From assembly GCA_933228895.1 (NCBI GenBank), contig OW121849.1:123694849-123758848 (forward strand): DNA of 64,000 nt. The letters run 5' to 3'. Both the position numbers and the translations under genes were made by a program. Below the pieces are notes generated by a model. It was not told the origin of the DNA. It did not search any database and saw nothing but the letters and a program-made list of their open reading frames with translations. Below are positions 13,501-24,700 of the stretch, in pieces (the stretch's first letter is position 1; every line of letters begins with the position of its first letter). The stretch is from Platycnemis pennipes. Taxonomy: Eukaryota; Arthropoda; Insecta; Odonata; Platycnemididae.

Positions 13501-15090
13501 CCTTACCCTGAATTCATTATTCACCCCCGCCTGAAACTCTTGAGTTATCTCAATCGGTACGTCGGTGGTGTTTATCCTTGCAATAGTTTATAGGATTCCA
13601 TCACGCGGACTGTTTTACCTGTAAAGCCCACTATTCCGTGTTACGGGGGCCGTCTTTTACCGAAAACATTTTCCTTTATGATTTTTAGATAGACTTTAGG
13701 ACCAGGAAGCCTCAACTTCAGTAGCTTAATTTTCTCTTTATGGCTAATTACCCGAGAATGCTGAGACGGAGTAGTTAATTCCATTCTAGGACAAAGTTGT
13801 ACTTTTTGTGAGGCAGTTTTAATGAGCTGCACGGTCTTTTTCCTGGTTTATCAAGCTACGTTACGGAATCCAAGCTGATGTTTGATAAGTAACGGCTAAG
13901 TTCACCTGCAGGAAATATACTAGCGCACTACATTCACATTTTCAGTCTTAGGGAGTCATTTTCTTTTCCTTATCTTTTTTTCTTAGAAGTTTTGGTAACT
14001 AGAAAAGCTAACTGCTTGGGTTTCAAGCGGAAGCGCTCAGAGGTGACACCTGCGGTAAAAAACGGGACCATTGATCTTTTACTTCACCGACCACCACTAG
14101 GCTACCGACTCACGAATCGTTGCACGAGAACCATAATTTTCCCTTTAACGCTCAACTGCTCGGTGTGCGTGCAATGGAAAATGGGCAGGGGAGGGGAGGC
14201 CGTGCGGAGCTGGAGTATAAATTGTGCAGAATCCGAGCTGGAGGCACTAATGACATCAGAACATTAGTTTTTGACGTTGTGCAGAATGTACAAGGGGTCG
14301 AACGAACAGCAAGAATATATGTTTACATCGGGCAGGGTCGGTAATATGTTGCGTTTTTCCCGTACGTTCAAACGAGAGCTGGAAAATTACTCTTTCCTGG
14401 AAGGGACACACGTAATCACCACGTGAGTACTCTTGCATCCGCTATAATCGAGACCAGTGGTACTGCCACTTTGGTGATTGAGCACTCATTTGAATCCGAA
14501 AGGAAGGGGAATAGTTTATTGTGCGGATAAGGAAAACAGGATCACCTAAGCTTAGATCTGTAGCTTCGATTTTTCTATCTCTAATGCACTATTGCTTCCT
14601 TGTTTAGTATTATTTTCTCGACATCACTAATGCTTGTCACTTTCATAGAATTTCCTTATTGCTAGTTCCGTAAACTTCTTTAAATGTTTTTTGTTACACC
14701 GAAAAAATTCATGAGATAACTTCAATGTGAAAACTCCAGCTTCTGCCGTCACCAGCAAGCGTATGATCCGCGGAGGGGTTGCGATAAAATAGCCCCTAGC
14801 TATTGTAGGTTTCTCTCTTTCCTTATCTAAGTGCCATGTCACTTTCCAGTCTCAACTCCAGAGCTCATGTGCTACAAGTGCTCTTCGCACCCAGGCAAGC
14901 AATCTTTCAATTACCAAGTTTTTCCTTTTCCTTACGTAAAAAAAGAATGCTTAATATGATACTCGCGTCTAAACCAGCCGCGACTTCCATTCGCGATGCA
15001 AAAAAAAGTCGCGAAGATAACTTGCCTGACGTGCTGGTAATGGGAGCGAGGAAGTTATTTATTCCCATAAACACTGGCGCGGAAAAACCT
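7551..15090. other. long AT-rich gene-free stretch
   Basis: About 7.5 kb with open frames of no more than 107 codons, none resembling a known domain. No LINE tail, MITE end or SINE head from the families seen elsewhere was found. It could be intronic or intergenic. Confidence 0.5.
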
Positions 15091-16810
15091 AAACAAAGTA
15101 AATTGGCCGTCCGTGAGGAGGACTTGGGGGCCGTATTTCTTCGGCCACCCGAGCATTAAAATAGGCGTGGGTGGGAGGTGCAAGGGAGTGTATGAGCGTG
15201 GGGTCATGCCCGTTGGGCGGGGGGGAGAGAGGGTAGCGATTGCTGGGAGAAAGGGGTTGGCGGAGTGCTGTTGTGGTCTTTCAGAACGGCCCATTTATGG
15301 CCTCTCTCTAGTCTAAGGGCAACCAACTCCACATCTCTTCGTCCCACGCCCCCTTTCTAGAATCATGTATACACGGTATTTTTTTTTAAACCTCGTCTTC
15401 CTCTTCCCACTATAACGTTTATAGTCTCATATTCCCTTTTCCTCAGCCCAAGGGTTCAAGTTCGTCCTCTTACTCACTCGTGTTCCTGCGACTCCCACTC
15501 GGACAAAGAATATCCCCGACTCTCCTGTCTGCCCTTTTGCGATCATCTTCCGTTCCTATCCTCCGGCAGGCAATTTTTCTTCTCCCACATCTCTCTCGCG
15601 TGTCCGCCCCCACCCGCGGCTCTTATTATCTCTCTCCTTCACCTTCGTCCACCGAGCCTGGAAGGCATAAAGGTCGCGTGATTTTACTACGCCGAAGCGT
15701 CGTTCAGGCCTCACCTTCCGTGTCAATTTTGCACATTCATTTTCAGTGAGGCACTCTTTGGGTATGTATACGTTTTTATTAATCCCGCAGTGACCGGTAA
15801 AGGATGTCAAAACGGCCTTCACTCGCCCGTGTTTATCAAAACCCTTGCAAAATTCGCTAAAGATTGGGGTCTTCAAATCCAGTCATCTGTCTTGAGTCCA
15901 GTTCGGATTCTGTATTGCAACAGAACTCCTCCTTAGTCCCGCTTACCGATTCACCGAAAGAGTGCATATTACTTTTGGATCTCCCTCATAATTTTGTTCA
16001 AGTGGTGGCGCTAAAAGTTACAGCGATCAAACTGAAGCGTACGTGCATTTGTCCTTCGCACTGCTATATACTCGTTGATCGTAAATTAAATGCAGTAATG
16101 TTGATAAAATAACTCACATTTGTCATCTCGCATCTATTTTTTAAAATACTTATTCTAGATTCTTCCGCCTCAATATTGGTTTAAGCCGACTGCAATTGCA
16201 AATTAAATGATAGAATGGTCACTGCGATTATAAGGATAAAAGATCACCAAGTGTAGGACAACAAGGAGAAGATTTTTTAATATTTTTAAACTGTTAAGAG
16301 CCCTCTATTTGACATTCTGTTCTTTTACATTCGCATGCAAACTTGCGAGTCAAGTCTGTGTGCTTTTTTCTGTTGTAATTTCTTTGTCTCTCTATGGACA
16401 TTGGCTTGTTTCTTTCGCCTATCTCCCCTCTCCAATTTCGTTTCATTCCACTTCCCCTTTCTCCTGGATCTCCCACCTTGCCCCCCCCCCCCTCCCTATC
16501 TGCATTAGTCTCTCCAATGTATCGTTTGCCCCGCCTCGCGTGGGAAGGGTTAGCGACTCTGCGGAGGTGGTGGCGTGGCCGGTGAAATGTTGGCGGGAAG
16601 GGGGGCCTGAACAAGGGTACAACCCTCCCCCCCCCCCCCCCCCCCCCCCTCATCACATCCCTCCGCCAATCCGTCTTCCGTTCACATACGAACGCACAGC
16701 GCGCCCTTTGGCGCACTCCCAACGCTTCTCGTCCCATGGGCGCGGCGCGGCGGAGACACATGGCGCCCGAACCGTATGTACAATTCGTAAATGACTCACC
16801 CAACACCGTT
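15091..16810. other. GC-rich patches with long C homopolymers
   Basis: Two GC-rich segments (about 15.1-15.75 and 16.39-16.8 kb) flank a more AT-rich middle. Runs of 12 C at 16481-16492 and 23 C at 16627-16649 lie in the second. The 161-codon forward and 170-codon reverse frames at 16.3-16.8 kb run across the same bases on opposite strands and include the homopolymer, so neither is supported as a gene. Confidence 0.4.
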
Positions 16811-18900
16811 AATCCGGACCCATAATATTTCTTCGACGCCTCAGCGGCTTTAAAGTAGTTGTCATGCGCAACGCACCAGGAGGAACTGTTATGGAGAAAA
16901 TTTGCGCGACGAAGGCGACCTCTGTGGTGGACCGAAAGGGGTAAGGCTTTCCATTCCCTGAAAGCGAGTGCTCCGCATCCATTCGCTCGTGGTGTTTCAG
17001 TCGCGTAATACCTTTCACGTTTCCCCTTCAGGTCTACAATCTCTTTCTGGATGCATACGGATTTAATAACTTACGCGAATATTTCTCGGGGGTGTAATTA
17101 GGGAAAATAGCTTGCGATTGTTGGTGGGTTGTTGGTGTAATGCTGGTTTTTGCGAGTGAGGACAAAATGAAGAGAAAATGAGGAAATGGCATTAGGCTAC
17201 CATCTGTAAAATCGCCAATAATTTCCACGGTTCCCCATGGAATGGACAGAGTTCCTAACATGAAGTGATCTCCACACTGCATTCAAGAAGGGATCTGTAT
17301 TCTACAGAATACCTGTCATTGCCGTGGTTTCAACCCTGGCGCTTGGTGTGGGGAACCAATACTATAGGTGCTAAACCATACCATTCCCTACCCTTCACTT
17401 CTGGTCGCTATTAAGGAAAAATTAGCCCTTAGCAATTTACTTGAGCTGCCGGTAACCACTGTATTTTCTAGATCCAATCAGAAATCTTTAGAGAGCCATT
17501 GATTTCAAAACATGACGTGTACTTCTAGAATTAATTGTTACAATCGCGCGCTACTGGATATAATTGTATTTTGGTGGATAATATTTGAATAGAAGGGACG
17601 ATTGTGATTAGCTTGCTTGCTTTCAGAGAGGGAATTTCGTAATTTACCATTCTTCTCCGTTTAAATCACTCAAAGCTGTTCATTTGTAGCATTTTTCACT
17701 GCTTCTGGGGAAAGTGTAGGTACTGAAATTGAAAGTAGGGAAAAAACTGATCTTCATCTGGATGAAGATCAGTTCAGATTCTTAACTGCTTTTTTTTATT
17801 TGGTGAAGTAAATAGAGAAAACTAAATCCCGTATAGTCATGAACCAACAATAAGTCGACTACCGGAGATCGCTGACGTTGAAAAAGATATACTTATAAGA
17901 AAATGAAAGTCCTAAACAATGTGTAAATTTTTTTATGGATCAAATTCATAAAATATCATAATGAGACTCATTTTATATAATTACCTCAAAACATGACTTC
18001 ACGGGAAAGAAAATTTAAGCATATTTGTTGCATTGAAGTTTGATCAGGAACGATGTTAGTGGTCAGTTACTTTTCTAATGAAGAAGGTAATATACAATTG
18101 CTACTTTATATTCCTAGGTGTATTGTATGAAAGAAAATAGGAATTTGGATTTAAAGAATGGAATTAGTTTAAGGAGCGTTTAAGTTATGCTTATGTCACA
18201 TGGAATCTAATAATAATGCATATCGTCTAGCAATTGATGTCCTGAGAGAGAAAATATTTAATTCTTATAAGCTAACTTCACAAAACAGGAAATGTATTTG
18301 AGTTCAGTGCGAATTCATGGATTACCGAAAGACATCTAGCCTCAGCAAAATTCGCAGATGCGTCTGCATTAAAGCAACGTGCTATTACAGTAAGAAGATG
18401 AAATACGTGATTTGAAGTCAAGACAATCGATCGATTGAGTCCGAATCGGTGGAAATGAAAGTAGCGTAAGTGCAAAGAAGAGTGAAAGTCTTCCGCAAAA
18501 AAATCAGTCGGGCAACTCAGAATCGGTGACTGGAGAAGTGGCGGCAAGTCGTGAGAAAAATTTTCGACTAAAAAGTGAAAACAGAACGGGGCAATAGCGC
18601 GCGTGAGGACAAGAAATAGTGTGTCTTGTCCTGTGCGAAAGTGATTGAAGGTAGTCCAGGCATGCAAGAAGAACCATTGATATTTTACATTCCGAAAGCC
18701 TCCAATTCGCGTTAAAATGAACTTCCGCCTCATTTTTTTTTTACATTTTCCGACACTCTTTTGCTCTTTTGGCTGGGAATAAATAAAATAAAAGAGCCCT
18801 GAAATTCTGTTGTGAATTCTGCTGCGATGGATCCCCGATGTAGTTCAAGGGTAATTAAATGTTGAGTGGATTCTCTAAGACAGTTCGTGAAAATGTAATG
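16811..18900. other. gene-free stretch
   Basis: Contains a short palindrome at 17745-17774. A 151-codon reverse frame at 18278-18733 is the longest frame in AT-rich sequence here, but its product matches no family I recognise. It could be chance, or antisense to an untranslated exon. Confidence 0.4.
17745..17774. repeat. 14-bp-arm hairpin
   Basis: AACTGATCTTCATC, a 2-base centre TG, then its exact reverse complement GATGAAGATCAGTT. The arms are perfect, but no second copy in the window links it to a family. Confidence 0.75.
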
Positions 18901-18924
18901 AAGATCATTAAATGAAATGAAGTT

Positions 18925-19410
18925 CGTTAAAAGGTGTTACGATAGGTTGAGTAGCATTTCAGAAGTAATAAAAGAATTAGGGTGGGAATCATTATCAGAG
19001 CGTAGGTTAACGTAGAGATTAAATCTATTAGAGAAATTTCAATCGGATAGCTTTACTAAGATGTTAGGCACATATTAAAAAAACCAGCGTATTATGCTAG
19101 ATTCGACCAGACAAATGAGATAAGAGAGATAGATTGTCGTACCGATAGGTTCAAAATGGCATTTTTCCCCCGTACTATAAGAGAACAGAATAGGCAGCAT
19201 AGCAAAGGGATAGGTAGGTGAAATATTTTTAGAGTATTCTGTAGTGCACGATGCATATATTACCCCCTTAAATACTATAGATACTAACAATCTAGTTGCA
19301 TGAAACACTATAGTTACTTGTTTGCATGTTAGTAGTGCATGCTTGGTGATCTTCACCCCCTGCCACACACCCTCGCGGTGGCTTGCAGGGTATCGTGTAG
19401 AAGTAGATGC
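18925..19410 (+). mobile_element. LINE (CR1/Jockey-type) 3' end with decayed ORF C-terminus
   Basis: A 5'-truncated non-LTR retrotransposon copy. Conceptual translation across frames gives ISEVIKELGWESLSERRL, then RLNLLEKFQ, then PAYYARFDQTNEIREIDC and FKMAFFPRTIREQN. These align in order with the copy at 42.1-42.4 kb (SDRRLKFRHNLLNKFQ, PTYYGRLDHNHKISEID, LKMSFFPRTIRD). They belong to the conserved region C-terminal to the reverse transcriptase in CR1/L2/Jockey-group elements. Stops and frameshifts interrupt it. A 3' UTR with GATACTAACAATCTAGTTGC follows, then the family tail TGCCACACACCCTCGCGG and GTAGAAGTAGATG. The left edge is approximate. Confidence 0.8.
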
Positions 19411-21854
19411 AGATGAATGAATATGGCTGGATCCTAGAACCACTTACTCGACGCTAATAATCCAATGGTGTTCGCGTTGGAGTGATGTCTTTAGTTCTAG
19501 CCTTCTATCTCAAAGGCTTACGTTTGATTCCCGAAAAACGATTTATTTGTGAGTGGTATATAGGTCCCTCTTGAGTGCAGTGAAGGGAATACTTCAAGTA
19601 CAGTGCTTCGTCCGTCCTATGAGACGTTGAACGGTGGATTCATTGGTAACATTAATAGCAGGCTGATGTCGCTGCCTAATGTCTCCCCATCCTTACTTTG
19701 TTCTCGTAAGTCCTACAATAACTTCCCATTCTTAATGTGTGAACGGCTTCTGTTATTATTCACTAAGTGTAACAAGCAAGAGAAGGTGGTGTGAGACTTC
19801 GACGGGATGGCTATGATGGAAAGGCCTCAGAAATAACTGTAATTAATATAATTGGACAGGACAAGAAAAATGCGGCGCATGGATTTACAGCACTTCCAGG
19901 GCAGTAAGGAAAAGTACGCGCAAGGACAACTGCCTCGTCTGAGGAGATGACGCTTCTAATTTCCGAATTCATATCACATGGACTCAGGTTCCAGCACGCT
20001 CGTAAGGAGCATTGATGAATGGAAGAGTCGTTCTCGAGGAGCATTAGATGCGTTGCTTCAATATAAAATATACTCAAGGATTGACTAAATAACCAAGAAG
20101 AGTTTAAATGGAGATATTGATGAGTGGTACATGCTAGCCATTCTTTTATCACTCATTTGACTCGTTTTTATTCTTTCATATGCTTCGCCAACGGGATTAT
20201 TACCAAATTGATGTATCTTGCAATCTTCGACGGTGGCGACCATGCGTCGGTCCCGTTCAATGCTCTCACCGTGTACAAAACCATTTCCCTAAAACTTTCT
20301 CAACCACGGCTCACTGTCTTAATTTATGGTCATCCAATGGAACGTTGTATCTACAAGTTTTTTATCGTCCATACTCAGAACGCCTTACTTAATTTTGTGA
20401 CCAGAAGGATATAGTTTTGCGTGATTTTGACTGTGAATATACAAACCGTGACAAACCACCGAAAATTAAGGCTATCGTAATTCTCTTCAGAGTTCCCATT
20501 TACTCCAAAGCATTTTCAGTTCGTGAATTATACTGGTTTTTGTAATTTATTTACAATATGGACTTACCGGAAAATCATGTCCTTGTGGCTGAGGCATTGT
20601 ATCTGGGAAAGTATTCTTTTAAAGCTTTGAAACTCTTCTTAAGGATATAATTCATCACCATACCCTCATTACTTCTATCGCTTTCCTTAGTTCTTAAAAA
20701 TGCTTCTCTCCTAAAAAGCGTTTCGACTCAACTTCGCGAAGGTATCCAATTTCCCCTCAGATACAATATGGTTGAATGCATAGAGGAAACCTGTGCTGAA
20801 AAAGGAGTTTGATGGGGAAAAAATATTTCCTAGCTCTATAAAGATACCTATGGAACTTTTGAGGAGACAGTTCGTTCCACCTAACCACCTAACCAAGTTT
20901 TTGTGATTTAATAGCTAGGGCATGAGAAGAAAAGGGTTGATGAGAGAAAACAGTGATTCTATGGAAGAGAGGTGAGGGACCTTGGGTGAAAAGGAAGCGT
21001 TTTTTTACAATTCGGAGAGAAAGAAAACTGCGATAAAGGCAAGAGAATAGAATGCTTGATTTTATTCCTTAGCATGTTCTTTGGCTCGTGGACTCCCAAT
21101 CGTCGCACGGGACTCCGAGGAAAGGCTGAGTTAATGTCATAATGAGCGTGTGATGATTAGTAGTGAAAAGCATTCATGGTTGATGACTATACATGTTTTC
21201 CTCTGCCATGCACCGTAAATGTGGCATACTATACATTGAGAAAATATAGGTATTATTAATTTGAATTTAAAGTTTTGTTGCACACAATATCGTTTATTTT
21301 ATCAATTTACCTTTGAAATCCGAGTATTTACGATTTGAGAGTTGCTTTGAGACTTACGACTAAAGACTTTGCGATTCTTAATTTATATGAAGCGAGGTAC
21401 ACTCAATAGCGTAACGCTTATTCAAATGTGATGGATATGCCGAGCGTACCTACTATTTTGGAAAAGATCTCGTACATATTGGCTGGAAAAGAAAGAAACG
21501 AGATATAACATTGGGAGACATCTCTATCGAAGACACATAACCTTAGAAGTAGGACAAGGATCTGGAAGTTGTTGTATGGTGAGCTGTCGTGGAATAATAG
21601 GGGAAACAAAAGCATGGCGATAATGTGCAGGATGTGTAGAAGGACGGATCGGGGAAAGATGATGGTGGAGATTGTTCCCACATCCGGAAGGTTCGCTTCA
21701 CAGTGTTCCTAACGGCGACGGTGCGAACGCTTGAAGTCGTTAGCCTCTCGTCGTGTATTGAGTCATCAGCGTTTGCGATTTTTTATTTTCTGAGTTTAGG
21801 TGACTATCACATTAATAAATAATTGAGTGCTTTCTTGCGGGAAGATAGGTACTG
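19411..21854. other. gene-free stretch
   Basis: Open frames reach 113 codons (reverse, 19811-20152), without recognisable domains. A weak box-B-like string GTTTGATTCCCG near 19522 could be a worn SINE but has no partner box A. Nothing else was recognised. Confidence 0.45.
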
Positions 21855-22119
21855 GTTGGAGACAGTGGCGTACGTAGGGGTTTCGTTAATATTTATGTGC
21901 ATCATCATAAAATGATATTTAGTTTATTATTCACTAAGGCAGTGATTAAATTAACATTATCTTTCGTGAAGAGGATTCAACTATATTGTTCATCCCAATG
22001 AGCTACATTATAAACGCAAGTGCAAAATTTAGTGAATTACGGGAATGTTTTCTGGGGGGTGGGGAGGGGAGGGGGGGTTAAACCCTAAAATCCCCCGTCG
22101 GTACGCCTCTGGTTGGAGA
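21855..22119. mobile_element. hAT-type MITE with 8-bp target site duplication
   Basis: The 249-bp element spans 21863-22111 and begins CAGTGGCGTACGTAGGGG. Its right end, read on the opposite strand, begins CAGAGGCGTACCGACGGGGG. It is flanked by an exact 8-bp direct repeat GTTGGAGA (21855-21862 and 22112-22119). An 8-bp duplication with CAGNG-type ends is the hallmark of the hAT superfamily. The interior is AT-rich with a G-rich tract near the right end and has no ORF, so it is non-autonomous and would need hAT transposase supplied in trans. The intact duplication with diverged TIRs suggests a moderately old insertion. Confidence 0.88.
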
Positions 22120-24377
22120 ATATAATTTCAAAATCCCACAGAAATATTTTCCCTGAGCGACATTAGCTCTTTTGACTACAATTTACATCCATTTAGAGAC
22201 TATCTCATGGAAGCAAATTTGTATAGTGAATTCCTATTAAGTATGCAGTAGGAAGCCATAATTTCTGTGGAACATTCTGGAGAACTTCCTATGTAATATA
22301 TTTGCGATGCATTTCGTCCAAAAATGTTCATCTTCTGTAACAAACTAATGGCTAAATTTCAGACCTGATGAAATTTTTCAATCATAACCACTGAATAAAA
22401 TACATCCAATGCCATTTCAACGAGGTAATGGAAAATCAAGCAAGCGGAGGAAATTGCTGGGAGGTCCTTGAGAGAACGGAATTCTTTGATGGTAATTACG
22501 ATGGCCATAAGTATTTTATCTCTTTTATGAAAAGTGAGATGACCCCATCACCGTATAAATTGAGTTATTCAAGGCTTTTACCATTATAACAGAGAGTGGT
22601 TTCAAATAATCAGCCTTCATTGATGGTAATGCAATATCCTTCTTGCCCTTTCACAATCTCAATATGGATGAGATAAAGAGTTCTTTTATCGTGTCAACTA
22701 CAGTGGAAAAACTGAGAACTCTTTGTAAATGAAAAGTTCAGCGAAATAACTATAGCAGTCATCACCATGAAAGAAGTTTTATTAATTTTGTGCTGCTTGT
22801 TAATATCTTAATGCAGTTTTATCATTTTAGTGTTGGAAATAGTTTTCTCTCATTGTTAAATTGTACACCTTTCACACATAGTGGGAACTGGACATACTGA
22901 TTATCGCCTAGCTTTTGTCAATGGTTATAATTGATTTTTCATTTTCTCTATTATTATTGGTCATTGTATGCAGAAATCAGAGAGTATTTTGGAAATATTT
23001 TAATCATTTTATACGCAGACTTTGTCCAACATTTCTAGTGACAGTAGTATGATTTATTAGTACTTTTTGTTCAATTAGAGACTGTTGATATGGGTCAACG
23101 TGGCTGTTCATTCAGTGCCGTGTGGATGTCTTGAGGCCATTCGTCAACAGTGCTGCCATTGAGCAAAATGGAGTCCGTGACTTTTCCCCGAACGCATGAC
23201 AACAAGTCGGACGTTATGGAGGAATGATTTTGAGGGTCATGAGAGATGGGGTTGGGTATTTATGGACAGGGAGAGAGCAAAGGATGCGACCAAGGTCGGC
23301 TGGACTGTGTGCTTAAGAGTCCACGTCTCCAAATCTGGAGGCCACATACAGAGCCCTCACTCTGAGGAGAGCGAAGTATTGGGGTTTTGAATTGAGCTTC
23401 GAGCACCGGGAAACTTGGTATTTTAAATGGAAATCTGTGCGTTAGCTTTGGTGCACTGATGTTTGAATCTTCTTCCCCATTGTTTTTTTTTGTTCTTCTA
23501 GTTAAATTGTTGCCTTGAAGTCCCTTCCTACCGACTGGTATGGGTTTTATTTTCTTTGACTGTAAGCGCAATCCATGCGTTGCAATAGGTGTGATTAATC
23601 GTAAGAGATGTACGCTTTTTTAAAACTTCCCTGTTAATTCGTTTGAAAACTTACACATATATGGAAATGCAATACTTTTTGTGCATTATTGTCCAGTAGT
23701 TTTTTTGCGCGGGTTAACTCAGGTGTTGCTTCAGATATAAACTTATTTTATGCAAAATGTGACTGCCACATCCTCAAAAAAGCCTGGTAAAACACCGAAT
23801 CTCACGTACGAAATAAAGAAAGGCTTTTATATTCACTATACTATATACTAGTGGGAAGAATGATACAGATCAATTGTTATATATGTAGTGCCCACATTCC
23901 ACATTGGGTTTTACAGAAGCTGTTGCTTGATATATCTCAAGCCCAATAAAAAAGAATGAGATAGATACCACGCTTTTCTTCGTAGCTTCCTGCACCGTCC
24001 TGTGCTATCATCGAATCTATAGGCATTAAAATATGTCTTGAGGCGTCGCTACCGTTACTATTGGTATCTTGATGGTGTAGAACATAATAACGAACTCCCA
24101 AATGGTTGCCTATAGCTCTATTCTATCAATAGGACAAAATTTATCCGTTTTCCTTCTTTTAACCCCCCTGTCCGAGATTAAAATTGCTACTTTAGACACA
24201 ATGACTCCGGAGTGACGGAAAAACTTAAGGTGATTAACAACAGAAAATCAAGCATTGGTCATTGTTATATATTTTCTGTTGATCCGGTGCGCTTAAACAG
24301 TACATCTGAGATATGAGTGCCAATGTTCAATTTGAAAGCATTATCCCTTTTTATGCAATTTAACGAAGATTACGTAG
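22120..24377. other. gene-free stretch
   Basis: AT-rich sequence. A 103-codon reverse frame at 23260-23571 is unrecognised and overlaps a forward frame. An 11-bp inverted repeat (CAACAGAAAAT / ATTTTCTGTTG) lies near 24238-24290. No other element was recognised. Confidence 0.45.
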
Positions 24378-24700
24378 ATATACCGAGTGACAAATGATGA
24401 AGTCGTAAGAGGAGGGGGAGAGAAGAGAAGTCTGCTGAAAACTCTAAAAAGAATACGGGACAACTTAATCTGCCATATCTTAAGACACGATTGCCTGATG
24501 AATACAGTCGTCGAAGGAAAAGTGAACGGGGAGAATGGTAAAGGGAGGTCTCTTATCAGTTATATGGAACAGGTTATGAAGGATGTAAAAGAGAGAAATC
24601 ACGTTAATATGAAGAGGTTGGCCGATAGAAGAATAGAGTGGAGGGCTGCGTCAAACCAATGCTAGTATTCTTGACCGATGATGACGATTATTATGTAATT
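24378..24700 (+). mobile_element. RTE-like LINE 3' end (C-terminal ORF fragment plus tail)
   Basis: An uninterrupted frame from about 24381 to the TAG at 24663-24665 encodes the C-terminal tail typical of RTE-type and related non-LTR reverse transcriptase ORFs. It has YRVTNDEVV, EKRSLLKTLKRIRD, NLICHILRHDCLMNTVVEGK, then MEQVMKDVKERN and RRIEWRAASNQC before the stop. The ILRHD, VVEGK and GKGR segments are the recognisable anchors. The catalytic reverse transcriptase domain is missing, so this is a 5'-truncated dead copy. The stop is followed by a short GATGATGACGATTATTAT tail, as in RTE elements that end in simple repeats. Exact clade is uncertain. Confidence 0.75.

Noticed and set aside
16294..16806. 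170-codon reverse and 161-codon forward frames
   Set aside because: They mirror each other through a GC-rich patch and both include a 23-base homopolymer. Not credible coding sequence.
19440..19560. SINE after the 19.4 kb LINE tail
   Set aside because: Only a weak box B-like GTTTGATTCCCG is seen. Box A is not recognisable.
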